Assembly (NCBI GenBank): GCA_029263415.1
Contig: JAJCXN010000015.1
Location: 308,282 to 372,281, forward strand
Length of the DNA: 64,000 bases
Reading direction: 5' to 3'
Source: Acidobacteriota bacterium
Lineage (GTDB): Bacteria; Acidobacteriota; Thermoanaerobaculia; Multivoradales; Multivoraceae
Shown: positions 8,353-15,587 of the stretch, in pieces
How the letters are laid out: every line of letters begins with the position of its first letter
Numbering within the stretch: position 1 is the stretch's first letter
The notes under the pieces: model-generated
Seen by the model: the letters and a program-made list of their open reading frames with translations, nothing else
Told to the model about the DNA's origin: nothing
Databases searched by the model: none
Made by a program: the position numbers and the translations under genes

Positions 8353-9792
8353 ATGGTCTTCTTCAACTACAGCACCATGCAGATGGCGGCCAAGGTCGTC
8401 TACTACGGCCCTGGTCTGTGCGGCAAGACAACGAATCTCCAGCACATCTATAGCCACACCTCGAGTGGCTCGCGTGGCGAGATGGTGTCTCTGGAAACGG
8501 AAACTGATCGAACACTGTTCTTCGATCTGCTACCGCTTGAAGTCGGCAAGATCCAGGGCTTCAAGACTCGCATACAGCTCTACACCGTGCCCGGCCAGGT
8601 GTTCTACAACACCACCCGTAAGCTAGTGCTCAAGGGAGTCGATGGCGTGGTATTCGTCGCAGACTCACAGCGCGCAATGGAGCAAACGAACGTCGAGTCT
8701 CTGGCCAACTTGGAGGCCAATCTGGACGAGATCGGCCTGACCTTCGACGACGTGCCGATCGTGCTGCAATACAACAAGCGCGACCTCGCAGACATCAGCT
8801 CGGTCGAAGATCTGGAAGCTTCTTTGAATGGAAGAGGTTGGCCTAGCTTCGAGGCTTCGGCCTTGACCGGCGCTGGCGTTTTCGACACGTTGCGCGGCAT
8901 TTCGAAGCTCACACTCGTGGGCCTGAAGAAGCGACTAACAGAGACGTCAACAGACGACCCGCCGAGTCCGCCACCTGTACGTCCACCCGCAGCCGTAGCA
9001 CCAATGCTGAGCCCGACCGTTGATGTCGTCGATGAACCGGCCCCACCCACAGAGGCTGCCAAGCCTCAGCCCGAACCCGAGACCCGAGCCGACGAGAAGC
9101 TGGAAGAAGAGAAGGCTAAGGAAACCTCAAACAGTCAGACAGCGAGTCGCCGTAGCGGTGTCGACATCCTGGCCGAACTTGAGAAGATTCGCCAGCAGGC
9201 AGGCCAGAAGAGCGACTCGCGCGCCAGCGCACCACGGTCAACAACGACGCAGTCCGCCAACGACGATTCAGACGCTGAGCCCAATCCAAGCGGAGCCTTT
9301 GACGTCAGTGAGTTGCCGCCCGACACTGAGGCCAGCACCAAAGAGCACGCCGCGATCGTCGACGGCCAAGACACCCTCAAATCCAACACCGCCGACGCGG
9401 GCAGTGCTGAGTTGGGCCAACCTAACCCCGAGATCGAGTTCGACCTCGAACCGATCGGAGACAGCAGCGAATTGGGACTAGCGGAAGGCGAGGCCACGCT
9501 CGGTACAGGCTCCCTTTTCACCGATGCGCCGGCGGCGCGACCGGACCACATGAGCGGCAATGGGCGCCGAGAACTAGAACACTCCGTGGCCTTCCACCCA
9601 AGTCTCAAGTCGCTTGAACAGGCAAGACGAATCTCTTTCCGTCTGCGGATTGAAGACGGCAATCGTTCCGTTGTGGACACCTTTGACGAAGCCATCCAGG
9701 TCGACGACCCTGAATCCATCCAGCATCTGCTGCTCAACCTGCGAATCGCCCTCGACCCATCCGGCAGTCGCAAGAGTGACTCCGACGAGTGA
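8353..9792 (+). CDS. MglA-type small Ras-like GTPase with long C-terminal extension
   Basis: Residues 1-195 are a bacterial MglA-family GTPase, the polarity switch that controls type IV pili or gliding. P-loop is YYGPGLCGKTTN, followed by the switch region ETETDRTLFFDLLPLEVG and TRIQLYTVPGQVFYNTTR, and the G4 motif is QYNKRDL. MglA normally ends here. This protein goes on for about 285 residues: a Pro/Glu/Asp/Ser-rich disordered stretch (roughly 195-410), then a compact C-terminal block (about 410-475) containing HPSLKSLEQARRISFRLRI. No MglB partner is adjacent. It is followed 37 bases later by nrdR. The GTPase identity is firm; the function of the tail is unknown. Confidence 0.88.
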   Translation: MVFFNYSTMQMAAKVVYYGPGLCGKTTNLQHIYSHTSSGSRGEMVSLETETDRTLFFDLLPLEVGKIQGFKTRIQLYTVPGQVFYNTTRKLVLKGVDGVVFVADSQRAMEQTNVESLANLEANLDEIGLTFDDVPIVLQYNKRDLADISSVEDLEASLNGRGWPSFEASALTGAGVFDTLRGISKLTLVGLKKRLTETSTDDPPSPPPVRPPAAVAPMLSPTVDVVDEPAPPTEAAKPQPEPETRADEKLEEEKAKETSNSQTASRRSGVDILAELEKIRQQAGQKSDSRASAPRSTTTQSANDDSDAEPNPSGAFDVSELPPDTEASTKEHAAIVDGQDTLKSNTADAGSAELGQPNPEIEFDLEPIGDSSELGLAEGEATLGTGSLFTDAPAARPDHMSGNGRRELEHSVAFHPSLKSLEQARRISFRLRIEDGNRSVVDTFDEAIQVDDPESIQHLLLNLRIALDPSGSRKSDSDE

Positions 9793-9829
9793 ACCTGATT
9801 CGGACCCGGCGAGTTTCGGGGGACGGTAG

Positions 9830-10288
9830 TTGAAGTGCCCCTTCTGTGCGGGTACTGATGATCGCGTGGTCGACTCGCGGGAAAGCAAGGACAGCCTCAC
9901 CATCCGGCGGCGGCGAGAGTGTCTAGCCTGCAACCGCCGCTTCACCTCGTATGAACAGATCGAAGCCATCGCCTATCGGGTGGTCAAGGCCGACGGTTCG
10001 AGGCAAGAGTTCAATCGCAGCAAGCTGCTTTCCGGATTGCTCAAGGCGTGTGAGAAACGCACGGTTTCAATCAAACAACTCGAACAAATCGTCGACGCCG
10101 CAGAGGCTGAGCTCCACTCGCGAGAGGACCGTGAACTCGATACTCGCGAACTGGGTGAATTGGTCATGGACCGACTCAAGAGTCTCGACCAGGTTGCGTA
10201 TGTGCGCTTTGCCTCGGTGTACCGAGAGTTCGAAGACATCAACGCTTTCATGCGCGAGTTGCGGACACTGGTAGGAAAGGCGACTTAG
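9830..10288 (+). CDS. nrdR: Transcriptional repressor NrdR
   Basis: Zinc-ribbon/ATP-cone repressor of ribonucleotide reductase genes. It starts with TTG at 9830, preceded by a GGGGGA stretch. The zinc ribbon is MKCPFCAGTDDRVVDSR followed by RRRRECLACNRRFTSYEQ, giving the two CxxC pairs. The ATP-cone follows with KADGSRQEFNRSKLLSGLL. At 152 residues it has exactly the usual length. Its TAG is directly followed by the ATG of lon, so the two are co-transcribed. No ribonucleotide reductase gene lies in the window. Confidence 0.96.
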   Translation: MKCPFCAGTDDRVVDSRESKDSLTIRRRRECLACNRRFTSYEQIEAIAYRVVKADGSRQEFNRSKLLSGLLKACEKRTVSIKQLEQIVDAAEAELHSREDRELDTRELGELVMDRLKSLDQVAYVRFASVYREFEDINAFMRELRTLVGKAT

Positions 10289-12787
10289 ATGTCGACTCAA
10301 CCCGAGACCTACGAGACGTTCGACCCGAATCAGATTCCCGACGTCCTACCCGTGTTACCGCTCCAGGAGTCGGTGCTCTTTCCGTACATCATTGTTCCCC
10401 TCTCAATCGGCCCCGACGCGAGCATTCAAGCGGTCGAACGGGCGCTCGCGGAACAGCGCATCGTCTTGTTGTGCACCCAAAAAGAGAACGTAGAGAGCCC
10501 GAGCCCAGAGCACCTTGAACCAATCGGTACCGCCGCATTGGTGATGCGCATGCTCAAGCTTCCGGACGGCCGGGTGCGCATCTTGGTCCAAGGCCTTGCC
10601 CGCGCGCGTGCGACCCATTTTGGCCGAACGACTCCATTCCTCGAAGCACGCATTGAGATCCTCGAAGACACCGACGCCGCACCTACCGACACCGCGGACG
10701 CGCAGATTCGCAGTATCAAAGAGAACCTCGAGCGCGCAGTCAGTCTAGGCAAGGACATCTCATCCGAGGTCATGGTGATTGCGACCAACCTCGAAGAACC
10801 CGGCCGGCTCGCAGACTTGATCGCCAGCAATCTCGATATTGCAGCTGATGAGGCACACAAGATCCTCAAAGATCGCAACCCACTCAATCGGCTCAAGACG
10901 GTAAACGCGCTGCTGACCCAAGAAGTGTTGCTGCTCGAGATGCAGCACGAGATCACTACCCAGGCACGCGACGAAATCGACCGCGGCCAACGCGAGTTCT
11001 TCCTTCGTCAACAACTGCGCACGATCCAAGAGGCCCTCGGCGAAGGCGACGACCTAGCCGAGGATGTCGCCGCTTATCGCAAGGCGGCCAAAGCTCGAGG
11101 CATCGAGCAAGAAGCCCTCGAGGAGATGGAACGTCAGATCCGCCGACTCGAACGGACACATCCTGACAGTGCTGAAAGTTCAGTCATCCGCACTTACCTT
11201 GACTGGCTGACCGGCTTGCCCTGGAACCAGGGCACCGAAGACGACCTCGATCTTGCACGCGCGAAGACCATCCTCGACCAAGATCACTTCGACCTGGAAA
11301 AAGTCAAGCAGCGGATGCTGGAGTTCCTGGCAGTGCGCAAGCTCAAGCCCGACGCCAAGGGCCCCATTTTGTGTTTGGTCGGACCACCGGGCGTCGGCAA
11401 GACCTCGCTGGGGCGTTCGATCGCAAGGGCCCTAGGCCGAGAGTTCATTCGCCTGTCGCTCGGCGGGGTCCGCGATGAGGCTGAGATCCGCGGCCACCGG
11501 CGCACCTACGTGGGCGCTTTGCCTGGTCGCATCTTGCAGGGTCTCCATCAGGTCGGCGTCGGCAATCCGGTCTTCATGCTCGATGAAATCGACAAAGTTG
11601 GCGCCGACTACCGTGGCGACCCGTCGTCGGCGCTGCTTGAAGTCCTCGATCCGGAACAGAACCACTCCTTCCGCGATCACTACCTAGGGGTGGGCTACGA
11701 CCTGTCCAAGGTCTTGTTCATTACAACCGCGAATTTGCTCGACCCGATTCAACCGGCGTTCCGGGATCGCATGGAGATCATCCGCATTCCCGGCTACACA
11801 CGCGAGGAGAAGGTCGAGATTGCCAAGCGTCACCTCATCCCCAAGCAAATCGAAGAGAACGGGCTGACCAAGAGCCTGATCCGATTCACCCCAAAAGGCC
11901 TACACGCTGTCCTCGACAACTACACACGCGAATCGGGCGTCCGCTCGCTTGAACGAGAACTCGGCGCGCTATGCCGGAAGGTGGCAATGGAAGTCGCGAC
12001 CCGGGAGCCGTCGTCGGCGGGCGCAGCGCCTACGGGCGCCTTAAGGGGCGCATCGCCTACGGGCGCCCCAACAGGCGCATCGCCTACGAGCCGGCAAAAG
12101 CCGACGTCGATCGACGCCGCGCGGGTTGCTTTGTGGCTCGGCCCTCCCCGCCACTACAGTGAACACTTGTTGGACCGAGATCGCATCGGTGTCGCGACCG
12201 GGCTCGCTTGGACAGCAGCCGGTGGCGACTTGCTCCTGGTCGAGACGACCGCTGTGCCTGGCAAAGGAAAGCTGGTGCTCACCGGCCAACTCGGCGAGGT
12301 CATGCGCGAGTCTGCGCAGGCTGCGTTGAGCTTCGCTCGCGGCAACGCCGGCGCTCTGCTCGCCACCAATCCGCCAACACGCTCGCGCAAGCGCACAAGC
12401 AAGCCGCTAGCACCCGACACAACCTTCGCCGACTTCTTTGCCCACCACGACATCCACATTCACGTGCCAGCGGGCTCCGTGCCCAAGGATGGACCCTCCG
12501 CAGGCATCACCATCGCAACTGCTCTCATGTCGCTCTTGTCGGAACGCGCGGTCAAACGCCAAGTTGCAATGACCGGCGAACTCACCCTTCGCGGTGAAGT
12601 GATGCCGATCGGCGGGCTCCGCGAGAAGCTGCTGGCTGCGGTCAATTCTGGGGTCAAGCAAGTACTCATTCCTGAGGCCAACCGGCGAGACCTCGAAGAC
12701 ATCACTGCCGACATCGGCAACCAGATCGAAGTCCTGCCGGTACAAGACATGGCGGCCGTGATCCAGCACGCCCTCCGGGCCCGCTAG
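10289..12787 (+). CDS. lon: ATP-dependent protease Lon
   Basis: Cytoplasmic AAA+ serine protease of the LonA type. The N-terminal LON domain begins DVLPVLPLQESVLFPYIIVP. A coiled region carries REFFLRQQLRTIQEALGEGD. Walker A GPPGVGKTSLGRS is near residue 366, followed by Walker B FMLDEIDKVGADYRGDP. The protease domain has the catalytic Ser in PKDGPSAGITIATAL (near 737) and the Lys in GGLREKLLAA (near 779). At 832 residues it is longer than E. coli Lon (784). Part of the excess is a Gly/Ala/Pro/Thr-rich linker near residues 573-605, made by a 27-bp tandem repeat, between the AAA+ part and the protease domain. Confidence 0.97.
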   Translation: MSTQPETYETFDPNQIPDVLPVLPLQESVLFPYIIVPLSIGPDASIQAVERALAEQRIVLLCTQKENVESPSPEHLEPIGTAALVMRMLKLPDGRVRILVQGLARARATHFGRTTPFLEARIEILEDTDAAPTDTADAQIRSIKENLERAVSLGKDISSEVMVIATNLEEPGRLADLIASNLDIAADEAHKILKDRNPLNRLKTVNALLTQEVLLLEMQHEITTQARDEIDRGQREFFLRQQLRTIQEALGEGDDLAEDVAAYRKAAKARGIEQEALEEMERQIRRLERTHPDSAESSVIRTYLDWLTGLPWNQGTEDDLDLARAKTILDQDHFDLEKVKQRMLEFLAVRKLKPDAKGPILCLVGPPGVGKTSLGRSIARALGREFIRLSLGGVRDEAEIRGHRRTYVGALPGRILQGLHQVGVGNPVFMLDEIDKVGADYRGDPSSALLEVLDPEQNHSFRDHYLGVGYDLSKVLFITTANLLDPIQPAFRDRMEIIRIPGYTREEKVEIAKRHLIPKQIEENGLTKSLIRFTPKGLHAVLDNYTRESGVRSLERELGALCRKVAMEVATREPSSAGAAPTGALRGASPTGAPTGASPTSRQKPTSIDAARVALWLGPPRHYSEHLLDRDRIGVATGLAWTAAGGDLLLVETTAVPGKGKLVLTGQLGEVMRESAQAALSFARGNAGALLATNPPTRSRKRTSKPLAPDTTFADFFAHHDIHIHVPAGSVPKDGPSAGITIATALMSLLSERAVKRQVAMTGELTLRGEVMPIGGLREKLLAAVNSGVKQVLIPEANRRDLEDITADIGNQIEVLPVQDMAAVIQHALRAR
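12019..12092 (+). repeat. 27-bp tandem repeat inside lon
   Basis: Three copies at 12019, 12046 and 12073 share a core close to GGCGCATCGCCTACGGGCGC. They encode nine-residue units read as GAAPTGALR, GASPTGAPT and GASPTSRQK. The frame is kept, so Lon gains a flexible linker just before its protease domain. The 22-base core ends in GGCGC and GCGCC, a partial palindrome. Confidence 0.8.
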
Positions 12788-12809
12788 TTAGCAACCCGGA
12801 CTAGCCAGC

Positions 12810-13817
12810 ATGGCTCACTCCAGCTTTCAGTCCGAAGACGAACTCACTCGGTGGCTGGCCCTCAAGGCGCCCGCTATCGGCGACGATGCCGCATTCCTCC
12901 CTCGGCTAGGAGCGACCGCAACCACGGTCGATAGTCAGCGCGAGGGTGTCCACTTCCTTCCCGGCACACCTCCAGCTGTCATCGCTCGTCGACTGCTAGC
13001 GGTTAACCTCTCAGACCTAGCAGCCACGGGCGCAAAACCGCACCACGCGCTGTGCACACTGGCGGCGCCGACAAATTTCGATCGCCGGGCCTTCTTCGTC
13101 GCTCTACTTGAAGCGTGCGCTCACTACCAGATCGAGCTTGTGGGCGGCGACCTCTCCTCTTCACAGCATGTGGAGTGCACTCTCACCGCGACCGGCACAC
13201 GACTAGCGCGCGGTCAGTTCTTGACTCGAACCAACGCCCGCCAGGGCCAAGACTTATGGCTCGCCGGTAGCCTTGGAGAGTCAGCGTTGGGACTGCGACT
13301 CCTTAGAGCGGGCGCGCACTTTCGAGGCAAAAGAATCTCTCTTCCTCGAGGCATCCCTGCTCACCTGAAGACTTACGCTCGGCATTGTCTCAACCAACAC
13401 CTCCAGCCTTCACCAGAGCTTGGCATCTCGCAGTGGTTGGCTAGCAGGAGATGTTCAATCGCCGCGATCGACATCTCAGACGGCCTTGCTCAAGACCTCC
13501 ATCGCCTGGCCGACAAGAGCAATGTAGGCCTCAAACTCGACCAACCCGCGATCGAATCCAGGACCAGCAAACCAGCCTTCACAGCCCTCTGCCGCCACCT
13601 CGAGAGCGCGCCACTCACCATCCAGCTTAGCGGCGGCGAAGACTACGCTCTGGCCTTCTCCGCGCCGACCAGGCTCGCCAAGCGGATCCTCAGTTTGGAT
13701 CACCCTCAGTTAGCAAAGATCGGCAAGGTTACTGAGAAGAGCGAAGGGCTTCGCTTGATGAACGGACAAGCGAGGCACGCCCTGGCTGCGAACGGCTGGG
13801 ACCACCTCAACCTCTAA
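12810..13817 (+). CDS. thiL: Thiamine-monophosphate kinase ThiL
   Basis: Phosphorylates thiamine monophosphate to thiamine pyrophosphate, the last step of cofactor synthesis. Family motifs in order: IGDDAAFLPR (metal and ATP site), TTVDSQREGVHF, RRLLAVNLSDLAATGAKP, LVGGDLSSS, IDISDGLAQDLHRLAD, and LSGGEDYALAFSAP. At 335 residues it has the usual length. It follows lon by 22 bases on the same strand. No other thiamine gene and no TPP riboswitch is visible nearby. Confidence 0.93.
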   Translation: MAHSSFQSEDELTRWLALKAPAIGDDAAFLPRLGATATTVDSQREGVHFLPGTPPAVIARRLLAVNLSDLAATGAKPHHALCTLAAPTNFDRRAFFVALLEACAHYQIELVGGDLSSSQHVECTLTATGTRLARGQFLTRTNARQGQDLWLAGSLGESALGLRLLRAGAHFRGKRISLPRGIPAHLKTYARHCLNQHLQPSPELGISQWLASRRCSIAAIDISDGLAQDLHRLADKSNVGLKLDQPAIESRTSKPAFTALCRHLESAPLTIQLSGGEDYALAFSAPTRLAKRILSLDHPQLAKIGKVTEKSEGLRLMNGQARHALAANGWDHLNL

Positions 13818-13938
13818 GGTTAAGGTCGTCGCACCAACCGCAAGCGGGCAGACCGCTACTCAACTCGGATGAAGAGGGACTAGGCAGTCCTCGCTCGACA
13901 CCGGATCGTCCCTTACGGTGCGCCCGCACCAAAGGCGA

Positions 13939-14556
13939 CTAGCGCTTCATCGTCAACACGACAGGCCGCCGCAAGTACTCCGCCAACTCACGGACTTGCC
14001 GTTCCAACTGCACCTGCGAACGTTGCAACTCCACGATCTTCCTCTCCAAGCGAGCCGATGCACTGGCGGCCTGGGCGTTAGCGGACGGGGAACCGGCCTT
14101 CGGCTTGCGGCCACGCGGACTGTTCTTGCGCAGATCTACGAAGACATCAATTGCCTCTTTGGGATAGCGCCGCTTGCGCCCCTCCCCAACGTGAGGAATC
14201 TTGTCTAGGTGAAGGCTGACGTAACGAAGCAAGGTTGGATAGGAGATACCTGTGATCTCTTTGATCCGCTGCAAGGACAGTAGGCCCGAGGGTGTCCTGG
14301 ATCCGCTGCTGCTCTTCGGCTTGGTCGTGCGCGGTTCGGAAGAGTGGCTTCCACCTCCGCGACGAGCCAATCCCTCGCGCCTGAGGCGCTCAAACACTGG
14401 CAGTGACTCCAACAGGTATCGCTGCTTGCGGCCCTCGCCGACTGAGGCGAGATCTGAAGCGTTGAGGCGTTTGTACTTTTGAAGGGTAGGCATCGAAATG
14501 CCGGTTCGTTTCGACACCTCTGAAAGGGTCAATAGTTTCCGTCGACGTGCACTCAC
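13939..14556 (-). CDS. Regulator with two MerR-like HTH domains and a coiled coil
   Basis: Probable DNA-binding regulator. The sequence holds two related helix-turn-helix units: LLTLSEVSKRTGISMPTLQKYK with SVGEGRKQRY, and LLSLQRIKEITGISYPTLLRYV with HVGEGRKRRYP. They are joined by a Ser/Arg/Lys-rich linker. After the second comes a basic linker and a heptad-like helix (RLERKIVELQRSQVQLERQV) suited to dimerisation. I chose the GTG at 14556 because AAGGAGATTA sits six bases upstream; it gives 205 residues. An ATG at 14652 would add an unconvincing Cys-rich leader. The nearest relatives I recognise are MerR/excisionase folds, with no known ligand domain. It converges with thiL. Confidence 0.75.
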   Translation of the reverse strand: MSARRRKLLTLSEVSKRTGISMPTLQKYKRLNASDLASVGEGRKQRYLLESLPVFERLRREGLARRGGGSHSSEPRTTKPKSSSGSRTPSGLLSLQRIKEITGISYPTLLRYVSLHLDKIPHVGEGRKRRYPKEAIDVFVDLRKNSPRGRKPKAGSPSANAQAASASARLERKIVELQRSQVQLERQVRELAEYLRRPVVLTMKR

Positions 14557-14704
14557 GTAATCTCCTTGAGCTAAGAGGTTGAGAGCGGGACAACTCCCGA
14601 GCCTCGAAGTGGGCACCGCGGCACAACCGCAAAAAGGAATAAGCATGGACAAACCACGCTCGGAGGTGCTTCACAACTAGGCCCCCTTCGGGACAAGCTC
14701 TTTT

Positions 14705-14727
14705 TTTGGATTCACATCAAATCCAAA
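14705..14727. other. AT-rich inverted repeat
   Basis: TTTGGATT (14705-14712), seven-base loop, AATCCAAA (14720-14727). The flanking T and A runs extend the stem by about four more pairs with one G-T. It lies between the 3' end of the pilin gene and the start of the double-MerR gene. There is no T run after the stem on the minus strand, so it is not a standard terminator; it may be an operator. Confidence 0.45.
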
Positions 14728-14826
14728 GAAAAGTCTAACTCAACAGAGACCGAAAGAACTAGTAGATACTGAATATCCGAGTTTTTGCCGCTCTGGTCAC
14801 GTCAGCCCAGTGGTGGCAACGGGCTA

Positions 14827-15411
14827 TTAGGGCGTTGGCGTCGTTGGGCCTACCCCACCGGGGTGACGCACAAAATACCCCGCCGCCCAAACGATGTCCT
14901 GGTCATAGTCGGTAGCGATGAACTTCCCCTGCTGATAGGTGTCACCGTCGAACGTCGCATCCGCTCCCGAGGAGCGCATTCCAAATGGAAAGTTGGTCGC
15001 TAGCGGATCGGACGCCGACCGGAATTCGTAGTAGGAATTCCAAGGGTCTCGCGACGGAATCTCAAGTGCATATTGCGGAACCAAAATTTCGACCACACTC
15101 TCATGGGTGCTGACATCGAACACCGCTGCAAAGTCGACTTCCCTGCCCCCCTCCGATGAGCCTCGGCCAGCGGCGCTGGCACCCGCAACGTCGGACAACC
15201 ACGACATCCAGGCCGTACCGATGATGTGCATGTCAGTCATAGCTCTACGTTGTTTCGCCTTTTGCAAGGCATCAAGGAGGCTAGGAATCAGAATCGCCGC
15301 AATGATCCCGATGATCGCCACAACGATAAGCAGCTCGATCAACGTGAACCCCCGAGATCGTTCGGAACGATCAAGGCGGGGTCGGACTCGACTGGCAATT
15401 TTTGTCAACAT
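14827..15411 (-). CDS. Type IV pilin-like / pseudopilin protein
   Basis: Exported subunit with a type III prepilin signal: a basic leader (KIASRVRPRLDRSERSRG) cut after the Gly, then FTLIELLIVVAIIGIIAAIL, with the Glu at mature position 5. The 194-residue precursor has a soluble domain with DPWNSYYEF, reminiscent of GspG-like pseudopilins, and ends GVGPTTPTP. Upstream are a good sigma54 promoter and an inverted repeat, and the next gene upstream encodes a sigma54 activator. It may be a major pilin, a minor pilin or a secretion pseudopilin; a single subunit cannot tell. Confidence 0.88.
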   Translation of the reverse strand: MLTKIASRVRPRLDRSERSRGFTLIELLIVVAIIGIIAAILIPSLLDALQKAKQRRAMTDMHIIGTAWMSWLSDVAGASAAGRGSSEGGREVDFAAVFDVSTHESVVEILVPQYALEIPSRDPWNSYYEFRSASDPLATNFPFGMRSSGADATFDGDTYQQGKFIATDYDQDIVWAAGYFVRHPGGVGPTTPTP

Positions 15412-15519
15412 CTTTCAGCATCTCCGACACCAAGTTACACAGCAAACACCGAGAACCTGCGTTTTGTAGATTGCATTACGGAGATCGGCTTCGATCCTGG
15501 TTCTCGCAATAACCATCAG

Positions 15520-15536
15520 AGCAAGGATCGTTCCAA
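15520..15536 (-). promoter_or_regulatory. Sigma54 (-24/-12) promoter of the pilin gene
   Basis: Read on the minus strand: TTGGAACGATCCTTGCT. The sigma54 consensus is TTGGCACG, four bases, TTGCW. Only one conserved base differs, and the GG-to-GC spacing of ten bases is exact. Transcription would start near 15509, about 97 bases before the pilin ATG at 15411. Pilin genes are classic sigma54 targets (PilR in Pseudomonas and Myxococcus). Confidence 0.78.
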
Positions 15537-15561
15537 CTCTTGACTCCCCTTGGTTATGTAT

Positions 15562-15587
15562 CGGTGTCTGGGATTCGACTGACACCG
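15562..15587. promoter_or_regulatory. Inverted repeat, candidate activator site
   Basis: CGGTGTC (15562-15568), 12 bases, GACACCG (15581-15587): a perfect 7-bp dyad. It starts one base after the stop codon of the activator gene and is centred about 65 bases upstream of the predicted pilin transcription start. No T run follows on the minus strand, so an upstream activator site is more likely than a terminator. Both readings remain possible. Confidence 0.5.

Noticed and set aside
15562..15587. Intrinsic terminator of the sigma54 activator gene.
   Set aside because: The dyad directly follows the stop, but no T run follows it on the minus strand, and it sits at an activator-site distance from the pilin promoter. 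Kept as a regulatory candidate.
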